A stretch of DNA of 64,000 bases from UBA8337 sp038143435 (GTDB lineage Bacteria; Pseudomonadota; Alphaproteobacteria; RS24): contig JAYQLX010000006.1 in the NCBI GenBank assembly GCA_038143435.1, positions 124,001-188,000 of the forward strand, written 5' to 3'. This document shows positions 56,905-64,000 of this stretch, one piece after another; the stretch's first letter is position 1; each line of letters begins with the position of its first letter. The notes under the pieces were generated by a model that searched no databases, had not been told where the DNA came from, and saw nothing but the letters and a program-made list of their open reading frames with translations. The position numbers and the translations under genes were made by a program.

Positions 56905-59303
56905 CGGCGCATCAGCCGCGCCAAAAAACGAAGCCAGCGATTGTTCAGCGCCAAGAGCAGCAAGTCGAAGCGCTTGGGTGTTAGCGCTCCGGCAGACATG
57001 ATTTGCACCGTCTTTAAGCGCAGCGACATAATCATTTCCTCACGCATTTTCATCGCCACCGGTGTTTCTTGCCTTTTGCCCATCGTCTTGGCCGCCATAT
57101 TGAGCGCCGCCTCACACACGCGCTTGCCGAGCCAGTGGCCGCGAATATCGGCCAAAGTCGTATTGGCGTGATAGGGCTTGATACTCTCCGGTGCGGTGAC
57201 GGTGAGACCGAGAGCCGCCAATTGCGTGTCTTCCATAATCACATAAGGCGCCTCGCGCATTGGTTGAGAATTGCGCCCGCTCCCATCCGGCAGATTGACC
57301 GTCAATGTCTGACGAATATCCGTGCATGAGGCCGCAAACAGGATTTCAAATGTCCCCGGCTCAACATCCCAATCATCTTGCGTCACATCGAAATACGAAA
57401 AAGCGCGCTTGTCGAGCGTGAATTGCACTTGTCGGGACTCGCCCGCTGCAAGGCTGATTTTCTGAAACGCTTTCAATTCGCGGTCGGGGCGATAGGCCGT
57501 CGCCTCAACATCGCGGACATAAAGCTGCACCACTTCAGCACCCGCCTTGTCGCCGCTATTTGTCACCATCACCGCCACTTCCACCGTCTCACTGTCCGCC
57601 GACCAGTCGGCCAGCAGCGCCGCATCGCTATAGCTGAACTGCGTGTAGCTCAGCCCATGACCGAAGGGAAACAGCACCGGCACATCATGGCTGGTAAAAT
57701 GGCGATAACCGATATTCAACCCTTCGCGATAAATTAATTGGCGCTTGTGATTGGCGAAGTTTTCCTGTGCCGGACAATCGGCCAGCGCCATTGGAAAAGT
57801 TTCAGCCAGCCTGCCGCTTGGATTGACATCGCCATAAAGCAAATCAACCAATGCGTGAGCGCCTGCCTGACCGGCCAGATAAATTTCCAACACCGCCGAC
57901 ACGTGTTCGAGCCACGGCATTTCAATCGGTGCGCCATTCGACAACACAACCACCGTGTTCTCATTAACCGCAGCCACGGCCGCAATCAGATTTTCAATTT
58001 GCGCGGGCTGGCTTAAATGCGTGCGGTCAAACCCTTCCGCCTCAAACAGGGGCGGCAAACCGGCCATGATGACGGCAATATCCGACTGCTCAGCCGCGGC
58101 CACCGCTTCGGCAATCAGTTCTTCATTGGCTTCTGTCAATTCGGCATCAAAGCCTTGTGCATAGGTCACATTCGTGTCGCCCAATCGTGAAACAAAAGCA
58201 TCAAGCGGCTTGTCGAGTTTGGCGGCATTGACATGCGACGACCCCGCGCCCTGAAAGCGCGGCGCGTCGGCAAAAGCGCCGATAAGCGCGACAGATTTAT
58301 CTTTGCCAACCGGCAGAATGGCGTTGTTTTTCAGCAAGACCGCGCCTTCCGCCGCCGCTTTGCGTGCCAATGCATGATGCGCATCAAAATCAACCGCGTG
58401 CGGCGCGGTATTGTTTTTCGAAGCCAATATCATTTGTGTTACGCGGCCCGCCGCGCGATCGAGATGCGCTTCATCAAAGCTACCATCTTTAACTTGCGCC
58501 GCCGCCAATCGGTCATTGACGCCGCCACTGCTCGGCATTTCCAATTCCAGTCCGGCGGCAATGCCGCGCGGGCGCTCATAGACCGCCCCCCAATCGGTGA
58601 CCACCAAGCCCTTAAAGCCCCAGCGATCGCGCAATATGCCGGTCAGCAATTCCTCATGCTCTGAGCAATAAATACCGTTCAAACGATTATAGGCGCACAT
58701 CACCGTCCAGGGTTGTGCCTGCGTTACCGCCGCCTCAAAGGCGGGCAGATAAATTTCAAACAATGTCCGTCGGTCAACCAGCGTATCGACCACCATGCGC
58801 TGCGCTTCTTGATTATTGACCGCAAAGTGTTTGAGGCTGGTGCCCGTGCCGGTTGATTGCACCCCGCCGATAAAAGCCGCCGCCATCTCGCCCGCCATAA
58901 ACGGATCTTCGGAATAATATTCAAAATTGCGTCCGCATAAGGGGCTGCGCTTGATGTTGACACCGGGCGCGAGCAAGACCGACACTTCCTCGGCCTGACA
59001 TTCGCGGCCAATGGCTGCGCCAACTTCCGCGATAAGCGCTCTGTCCCAACTTGAAGCAAGGGTCACGGCGGTCGGGAAACAGGTCGCCGGAACTGAGGCC
59101 GTCAAACCCATATGGTCGGCCTGATTGCCCTGTTTTCTGAGGCCGTGCGGGCCATCCGAAACCATAACCGGCGGCAAATCATATTGCGCGAGCGGTTGTA
59201 AATGCCAAAAGCTGGAGCCGGACATCAGCGAAGCCTTTTCGTCAATCGACATGCGCGCCACCAAAGCCGTGGCTTCGCTTTCAAAATCATATGGATGCTT
59301 CAT
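56901..59303 (-). CDS. Glycoside hydrolase family 3 beta-glycosidase
   Basis: Exo-acting beta-glucosidase-type enzyme; exact substrate unknown. The 800-residue product has the (beta/alpha)8 domain with nucleophile Asp237 in VVTDWGAV, LKHF and FEYYSEDP motifs, the alpha/beta sandwich domain, and a fibronectin III-like domain (VTNSGDKAGAEVVQLYVRD). An extra C-terminal stretch of about 110 residues follows. No signal peptide is visible, so it is probably cytoplasmic. The ATG at 59303 is preceded by GGGGAG; the longer frame upstream overlaps the GH4 start. Divergent from the GH4 gene. Confidence 0.93.
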   Translation of the reverse strand: MKHPYDFESEATALVARMSIDEKASLMSGSSFWHLQPLAQYDLPPVMVSDGPHGLRKQGNQADHMGLTASVPATCFPTAVTLASSWDRALIAEVGAAIGRECQAEEVSVLLAPGVNIKRSPLCGRNFEYYSEDPFMAGEMAAAFIGGVQSTGTGTSLKHFAVNNQEAQRMVVDTLVDRRTLFEIYLPAFEAAVTQAQPWTVMCAYNRLNGIYCSEHEELLTGILRDRWGFKGLVVTDWGAVYERPRGIAAGLELEMPSSGGVNDRLAAAQVKDGSFDEAHLDRAAGRVTQMILASKNNTAPHAVDFDAHHALARKAAAEGAVLLKNNAILPVGKDKSVALIGAFADAPRFQGAGSSHVNAAKLDKPLDAFVSRLGDTNVTYAQGFDAELTEANEELIAEAVAAAEQSDIAVIMAGLPPLFEAEGFDRTHLSQPAQIENLIAAVAAVNENTVVVLSNGAPIEMPWLEHVSAVLEIYLAGQAGAHALVDLLYGDVNPSGRLAETFPMALADCPAQENFANHKRQLIYREGLNIGYRHFTSHDVPVLFPFGHGLSYTQFSYSDAALLADWSADSETVEVAVMVTNSGDKAGAEVVQLYVRDVEATAYRPDRELKAFQKISLAAGESRQVQFTLDKRAFSYFDVTQDDWDVEPGTFEILFAASCTDIRQTLTVNLPDGSGRNSQPMREAPYVIMEDTQLAALGLTVTAPESIKPYHANTTLADIRGHWLGKRVCEAALNMAAKTMGKRQETPVAMKMREEMIMSLRLKTVQIMSAGALTPKRFDLLLLALNNRWLRFLARLMRR

Positions 59304-59347
59304 CACAAACTCCCCAACCGCATTGCACAAAACACTGCATTTATGAC

Positions 59348-59376
59348 AGTCTAGGCAAGGGTTAGGACGGCGACAA
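59348..59376 (-). promoter_or_regulatory. Candidate promoter for the GH3 gene
   Basis: On the minus strand TTGTCG (59376-59371) and TAGACT (59353-59348) are separated by 17 bases; each matches four of six consensus bases. It lies in the 88-bp gap between the divergent GH3 and GH4 genes. Confidence 0.35.
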
Positions 59377-59391
59377 GTCATAGGAGCAGGC

Positions 59392-60720
59392 GTGGTCAAA
59401 ATTGCGATTATCGGCGCAGGCAGCACGGTTTTCATGAAGAATATCGTCACCGATATTGTGCTGGAGCCGGGGCTTGAGACGGCGCATATCGCGCTGCATG
59501 ATATTGATGAAGCGCGCCTTGCCACCTCAGAAAAAGGGGCGCAACGCATAGCCAAGACCCCAAAGACAAAACCGACTGTTTCCGTCACGCTCAATCGGCG
59601 CGCCGCACTGCAAGATGCCGATTTCGTCATCACCATGATTCAAGTCGGCGGCTATGAACCGGCGACGGTTATTGATTTCGATATTCCGAAGAAATATGGG
59701 CTGCGCCAAACCATTGGCGACACGCTGGGTGTGGGCGGCATTATGCGAGGCTTACGCACTGTTCCGGTGCTCAAGCAAATTGTTGATGATATGGCCGATT
59801 GCTGTCCCGATGCGTTATTGCTGCAATATGTCAATCCGATGGCCATTAACTGCCTTGCCCTGTCGAAACTCGCGCCGCAACTGAACTATGTCGGGCTGTG
59901 CCATTCGGTGCAGGGAACGGCGATTGATTTGGCGCGCGACCTCGGCGAAGACCCGCGCAGCATTGACTATGACTGCGCCGGTATCAATCACGTGGCTTTT
60001 TACACGCGCTTTGAAAAGCGCCACGCTGACGGGCATATGGAAGACCTTTATCCACGCCTCAAACAACTGGCTGAGACAAGCGACTATGGGCGCGGTTGGG
60101 AAGATTGCGCCAATCATGTGCGCTATGAAATGCTGCAAAGGCTTGGCTATTTCGTCACTGAAAGCTCCGAGCATTTTGCCGAATACACGCCCTATTTCAT
60201 CAATGCCAAGCACCCCGAATTGATAGACAAATATGAAATTCCGCTCGATGAATATCCGCGCCGCTGCGAAGCGCAAATTGCCGAATGGCAAGCGCAAGAG
60301 GCGGCGATGACCGAAGGCGAAACGCTGGTGTGCGAAAAATCGGTTGAATATGCGGCGCGTATCATTGCGGCTTGCGCGCTCGGCAAAAGCGATAAAATTC
60401 ACGGCAATGTCGCCAATAGAGGCCTTATCGACAATCTGCCCGAAAATGCCTGTGTTGAAGTGCCCTGTCTGGTTGACGGCGAAGGGCTGCGCCCACAAAA
60501 AGTCGGCGCGCTGCCGCCGCAGCTCGCAGCGCTGATGCAGACCAATATTAATGTTCAGCAATTGACGGTGGAGGCGCTGATAAGCGGTAAACGCGAGCAT
60601 GTCTACCACGCCGCCATGCTCGACCCGCACACGGCAGCCGAATTGACCCTCGACCAAATTTGGGCGCTGGTTGATGAATTGCTGGCGGCGCATGGCGCAG
60701 CCATTCCCGAATTAAGGTAA
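59392..60720 (+). CDS. Glycoside hydrolase family 4 (alpha-galactosidase/glucosidase-like)
   Basis: NAD- and Mn-dependent glycosidase that works by redox chemistry at C3. The 442-residue product has the NAD motif IGAGSTVF (7-14), NPM (148-150), the metal ligands Cys170 in GLCHSVQG and His200 in GINHVAF. CHSVQ is the form seen in MelA-type alpha-galactosidases and related enzymes. GTG start with AGGAG five bases upstream. It is the first gene of the plus-strand run to the window end. Confidence 0.93.
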   Translation: MVKIAIIGAGSTVFMKNIVTDIVLEPGLETAHIALHDIDEARLATSEKGAQRIAKTPKTKPTVSVTLNRRAALQDADFVITMIQVGGYEPATVIDFDIPKKYGLRQTIGDTLGVGGIMRGLRTVPVLKQIVDDMADCCPDALLLQYVNPMAINCLALSKLAPQLNYVGLCHSVQGTAIDLARDLGEDPRSIDYDCAGINHVAFYTRFEKRHADGHMEDLYPRLKQLAETSDYGRGWEDCANHVRYEMLQRLGYFVTESSEHFAEYTPYFINAKHPELIDKYEIPLDEYPRRCEAQIAEWQAQEAAMTEGETLVCEKSVEYAARIIAACALGKSDKIHGNVANRGLIDNLPENACVEVPCLVDGEGLRPQKVGALPPQLAALMQTNINVQQLTVEALISGKREHVYHAAMLDPHTAAELTLDQIWALVDELLAAHGAAIPELR

Positions 60721-60749
60721 ATCTGCTAAGTCATCGGCAGGAGAGTTTA

Positions 60750-61379
60750 ATGCGAGATATTTTCCGTAATTATGTGACCCACGGTTCGGTGCAGTTCTTG
60801 TTTGCCGCGCTGTTTTTATGCGCCTATGTCATTCACGATTTGGCGTTATGGCATAGCTGGCCCTGGGTATTGGTGGTTATTGCCAGCGCACCGTTTTTTG
60901 AATGGGTAACGCATAAATACACACTGCACCGCCCACTGACCGAGACACCGGGCTTTTGGCGCGATTACCAAATCCGCTTGCATCACGGCCATCATTTACA
61001 CCCGGAACGGCGCGACCTGCAATTTGCACCCATCAGCGCCATCATCATTATGTTTATCCAACTTTATCTCAGCTACGCACTGATGGTCTGGCTGGTCGGC
61101 CAGCCGCATGAGACTGTGCTGATGCCGCTGCTCGCTTCGCTGGCCTATTATCTGGTTTATGAATGGGTGCATTTGGCCCATCACACGCAAAGCTATAAGC
61201 CGCTGACCGTTTGGGGGCGTGGCCTACGCGATGCCCATATGCGCCATCATTTCCATAATGAAAATTATAATTGGGGCATTACCAACGGGCTTGGCGATAT
61301 GCTGCTCGGCACATGGAAAGGCACAAGCGATGTTGAAAAAAGCGCAACGGCAAAGAAACTATCCGGTTTTGAGGGATAA
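60750..61379 (+). CDS. Sterol desaturase/fatty-acid hydroxylase superfamily protein
   Basis: Membrane di-iron hydroxylase, substrate unknown. The 209-residue product has about four membrane helices and the histidine clusters HKYTLHR, HHGHHLHP, HLAHH and HMRHHFHNENYNWG expected for this superfamily. Its stop is directly followed by the ATG of the Gfo/Idh gene. It is shorter than many family members (about 250-300) but keeps all the His clusters. Confidence 0.88.
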   Translation: MRDIFRNYVTHGSVQFLFAALFLCAYVIHDLALWHSWPWVLVVIASAPFFEWVTHKYTLHRPLTETPGFWRDYQIRLHHGHHLHPERRDLQFAPISAIIIMFIQLYLSYALMVWLVGQPHETVLMPLLASLAYYLVYEWVHLAHHTQSYKPLTVWGRGLRDAHMRHHFHNENYNWGITNGLGDMLLGTWKGTSDVEKSATAKKLSGFEG

Positions 61380-62444
61380 ATGAACGACATTACCATTGGC
61401 ATTATCGGCACCGGCATGATGGGCCAAGAGCATATCCAAAATTTCAATCTGCTTGACGGCGCGCAAGTTACCGCACTGGCCGACACTGACGCGGCCATGC
61501 TGACCAAAGCCGCCGAGATGACGGATGGCACGCCGATAGTGAGTGATGATTTCGAAACCCTTTTGGGCGATAACGGCCCTGATGCGCTGGTTATTGCAAC
61601 GCCGAACTTCCATCATATTGACGTGCTCGACAGTGCTCTTGATGCGGGCAAACCGATATTATGCGAAAAGCCGCTATGCACCAATCTGGACGACACGCAG
61701 AAAGTCATGCGGCGTGTCGGTCACAATGAATTGCTGTTTCAAGTCGGCATGGAATATCGCTTCAAACCGGCGCTCGACAATATGATAGCATGCGTGCATG
61801 GCGGCGATATCGGGCAGATACAAATGCTATCCATTCGCGAACATCGCTTTCCGTTTTTGCCCAAAGTCGCCGATTGGAATCGCTTCAACCGCAATACAGG
61901 CGGCACTTTAGTTGAAAAATGCTGTCATTTTTTCGATTTGATGCGCTTCATCATCGGCAGCGAGCCAACTGGTGTCATTGCTTCAGGCGGGCAAAACGTC
62001 AATCATTTGGACGAAAAATATCACGGACAAACGCCTGATATTTGGGACAATGCTTATGTCGTGTTCGATTTCGCCAATGGTGCGCGCGCCATGCTTGATT
62101 TATGCATGTTTGCCGAAGGCTCGCGCCATAGTGAGGAACTGGCGGCCATTGGTGACAAAGCCAAAGTCGAATGTCTGTTGCCCCAAAATATCGTCACCCA
62201 CGGCAATCGCGAAACTTGGGAAGTGACGCAGGACGAAATTCACGTGCCGGAGGAAATATTGAACGCCGGTTATCATTCCGGCGCGACTTACCATCAAAAC
62301 CTGGCGTTTCTTTCGGCCATTAAAGGCGAGGCTGAAGTGCCGGTCACCGCTTTGGACGGCCATCGCGCCGTTGCTATGGGCGTGGCGGCGCAAATGGCGG
62401 CGGCAGAAAAACGCCGCGTCGATATGATAGAAGTCGGCCTATGA
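61380..62444 (+). CDS. Gfo/Idh/MocA family protein (oxidoreductase or NAD-dependent glycosidase)
   Basis: NAD(P)-binding protein of the sugar oxidoreductase fold. The 354-residue product has GIIGTGMMGQEH, the EKP motif (96-98), a second-domain MEYRFKP region and RNTGGTLVEKCCHFFDLMR (Lys180, Cys181-182, His183, Asp186). It overlaps the AKR gene by four bases. The fold is shared by sugar dehydrogenases and by NAD-dependent glycosidases of families such as GH109 and the sulfoquinovosidase family GH188; the genes beside it make the latter worth testing. Sequence alone does not separate these. Confidence 0.9.
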   Translation: MNDITIGIIGTGMMGQEHIQNFNLLDGAQVTALADTDAAMLTKAAEMTDGTPIVSDDFETLLGDNGPDALVIATPNFHHIDVLDSALDAGKPILCEKPLCTNLDDTQKVMRRVGHNELLFQVGMEYRFKPALDNMIACVHGGDIGQIQMLSIREHRFPFLPKVADWNRFNRNTGGTLVEKCCHFFDLMRFIIGSEPTGVIASGGQNVNHLDEKYHGQTPDIWDNAYVVFDFANGARAMLDLCMFAEGSRHSEELAAIGDKAKVECLLPQNIVTHGNRETWEVTQDEIHVPEEILNAGYHSGATYHQNLAFLSAIKGEAEVPVTALDGHRAVAMGVAAQMAAAEKRRVDMIEVGL

Positions 62445-63355
62445 GTTTCGGAACAGGGGAAAATTTGGTCAATGCTGCGCCGCGCAAACTCGGCGGTAAG
62501 GAAGTCGGCCCGCTGGCTTTCGGCTGCTGGCGTTTGGTCGGTGATGATTTCGCCGATGCAACACAGCGCATTGAAACGGCACTCGATAATGGCCTCACCC
62601 TTATCGACAATGCCGATGTTTACGGTCTTGATTGGGGCGGTCAGGCTTTCGGTGAAAGCGAGACTTTACTCGGCAAAGTGCTGGTAGCCGATAAAACCCT
62701 GCGCGACCGCATGGTGCTGGCCAGTAAGGGTGGCATTATTCCGGGCATTCCCTATGTCGCCAGCGCTGATTATTTGAACGCAGCGGTTGATGCCTCGCTG
62801 ACGCGCCTGCAAACCGAGCATATTGACCTTTATCAAATCCACCGCCCCGATATGTTCGCCCATCCGGCTGAGACCGCTGCCGCGCTTGATGCGCTGGTGC
62901 AGGCCGGCAAAATCGGCATGGTCGGCATTTCCAATCACACGCAAGCGCAAGAAGACGCGTTGCGTCAGTTTTTGAAAGCACCATTGGTGTCGCTGCAATC
63001 TGAATATTCGCTCGCCGCATTGACCATGCTGCGCGACGGCTCTCTCGACCGCTGCATGGCCAATGACTCGGCATTTCTAGCTTGGTCACCTTTGGCCGGT
63101 GGTAAGCTCATTTCGGGTGACGGCCTGCCATCTGTATTAATGGCAAAAATCGACGAATTGGCGGCGCGCGAAGACACCGACCGCGCAGGCATTGCGCTGG
63201 CCTTTGTGCTGGCTCATCCAAGCGCACCGATTGCCATTATCGGTTCGCAAAACCCGGCGCGCATTGAAGCGGCGGCGCAAGCCTTATCGGTAAGCTTGAC
63301 GCGGCAAGATGTCTATGCGCTGATTGAGGCTGCTGAAGGCGTGCCCCTACCTTAG
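62441..63355 (+). CDS. Aldo/keto reductase
   Basis: NAD(P)H-dependent reductase of a sugar or aldehyde. The 304-residue product has PLAFGCWRL at the N-terminus, tetrad residues Asp56, Tyr61, Lys96 (LASKGG) and His134 (LYQIHRPD), and the C-terminal cofactor region AIIGSQNPARIE. The ATG overlaps the previous gene's stop. It is eight bases from the monooxygenase gene. By gene order it is a candidate counterpart of SmoB (6-oxo-glucose reductase). Confidence 0.93.
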   Translation: MSFGTGENLVNAAPRKLGGKEVGPLAFGCWRLVGDDFADATQRIETALDNGLTLIDNADVYGLDWGGQAFGESETLLGKVLVADKTLRDRMVLASKGGIIPGIPYVASADYLNAAVDASLTRLQTEHIDLYQIHRPDMFAHPAETAAALDALVQAGKIGMVGISNHTQAQEDALRQFLKAPLVSLQSEYSLAALTMLRDGSLDRCMANDSAFLAWSPLAGGKLISGDGLPSVLMAKIDELAAREDTDRAGIALAFVLAHPSAPIAIIGSQNPARIEAAAQALSVSLTRQDVYALIEAAEGVPLP

Positions 63356-63363
63356 GAAGAATA

Positions 63364-64000
63364 ATGACCGATTACCCACAAGCCGAAATCAGTTGGTTCT
63401 CCGCCCTATGCGACGATGATTATCAATTTCTTGGTGTTGAAGACCCGAGCCTGAAAGCCAGCTGGCCGCATTGCCGCGATATTGCCCTGACGGCTGAGAA
63501 GAACGGGTTTGACAATATCCTACTGCCCTCGGGCTATACGCTGGGCATGGACTCTGTCGGTTTTGCTGGTGGCATTGCGCCGCTGCTTGGAGAAAATGCG
63601 TCTGCTGGTCGCCGTTCGCTGCGGTGAAATGTGGGTGCCGCAATTGGCACGGCAATTGGCGACGCTCGACCAAATGCTTGGCGGTCGCCTGACCATCAAC
63701 ATTATATCTTCCGATTTGCCGGGCCAAACACTGGATGGTGGCCCGCGCTATCAACGCACGCGCGAGATTATGCAAGCGCTGCGCCAATTCCTCAATGGCG
63801 AAGCGGTGAATATGGATGGCGAACATATCCGGCTTGAGCTTGACCCGCCGCGCATGCAGACCGCCTCGGGCAAATGCCCGCCCTTCTATTTTGGCGGCTT
63901 GTCACCGGCTGCCCGCGATGTCGCTGCGGCCGAGGCCGATGTCTTCCTGATGTGGCCCGATACAATGGATAAGGTCGCCGAAATTTTGGACGATATGCGC
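63364..64000 (+). CDS. LLM-class FMNH2-dependent monooxygenase (SsuD/SmoC-like), partial, one frameshift
   Basis: Bacterial-luciferase-like enzyme of the alkanesulfonate monooxygenase type, which cleaves C-S bonds with FMNH2 and oxygen. The first segment (63364 to about 63590) contains AEISWFSALCDDDYQFLGV and NILLPSGYTLGMD; the second begins KMRLLVAVRCGEMWVPQLA and runs to the window end with LARQLATLDQMLGGRLTINI and YFGGLSPAARDVAAAEADVF. One extra G in GG at 63589-63590 explains the shift. About 210 residues are visible of perhaps 380. The match to SsuD is clear; the finer match to sulfoquinovose monooxygenase is from gene context and recalled sequence character. A flavin reductase would be needed and is not in the window. 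Confidence 0.82.

Noticed and set aside
59815..60693. 292-codon antisense frame over the GH4 gene
   Set aside because: The GH4 gene has all cofactor and metal motifs; the antisense product has none.

Overview
The window is a gene-dense alphaproteobacterial chromosome segment of roughly mid-50s % GC. The lineage is indicated by a complex I NDUFA12 homologue, DUF2155, DUF2066 and DUF2232 proteins, the fabD-fabG-acpP-fabF-mltG-gmk order, rpsF-rpsR-DUF2232-rplI-dnaB, and the TPR-bamB-der block. The accessory genes (CYP153-like P450, PhyH dioxygenase, FMNH2-type sulfonate monooxygenase homologue) would fit a marine Rhodobiales/Parvibaculales-like heterotroph, but genus or family cannot be fixed from sequence alone. 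I see no tRNA, rRNA, CRISPR array, IS element or prophage, and no gene-free stretch above 300 bp.

Layout: 0-13 kb holds accC (3' part), mlaD, NDUFA12, aspS, rnd, ppx/ppk, hda, an AI-2E exporter and DUF2066. 12-20 kb holds purM-purN, ndk, holC, pepA, surA, rsmA and a zinc alcohol dehydrogenase. 19-25 kb (minus strand) is the fatty-acid synthesis and cell-wall operon fabD-fabG-acpP-fabF-mltG-gmk. 24.6-35.6 kb (plus strand) runs rpsF-rpsR-DUF2232-rplI, then dnaB-alr-mlaE-mlaF-radA-cvpA-purF-SDR. 35.5-43 kb (minus strand) holds der, bamB, a YfgM-like protein, panB, an SDR, SMR, DM13, a phosphatase and small membrane proteins. 43-50 kb (minus strand) is the purine and RNA-modification group ppx2-rlmE-guaB-rsmB-TPR-guaA.

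The accessory part is 50.2-64 kb. A plus-strand run encodes a PhyH dioxygenase, MetY, a small membrane protein, a His-box desaturase/hydroxylase, a CYP153-like P450 and a Gfo/Idh/MocA-aldo/keto-reductase fusion. A GH3 glycosidase (minus) and a GH4 glycosidase (plus) follow, divergently arranged. A tightly packed plus-strand set comes next: fatty-acid hydroxylase-type membrane protein, Gfo/Idh/MocA protein, aldo/keto reductase and an SsuD/SmoC-like luciferase-family monooxygenase that runs off the window end. The last three match, at family level, the parts of an oxidative sulfoquinovose (sulfo-SMO) route with a possible NAD-dependent, Gfo/Idh-fold glycosidase. This is the best candidate for an unusual system here.

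Data-quality point: ten single-base frameshifts and two in-frame stops interrupt otherwise full-length conserved genes (ppk x3, surA x2, dnaB, bamB, an SDR x2, the monooxygenase; stops in fabF and the DM13 gene). Undoing each indel gives a normal reading frame, several lie in homopolymers, and dnaB and fabF are normally essential. Consensus sequencing errors are therefore likelier than real gene decay.
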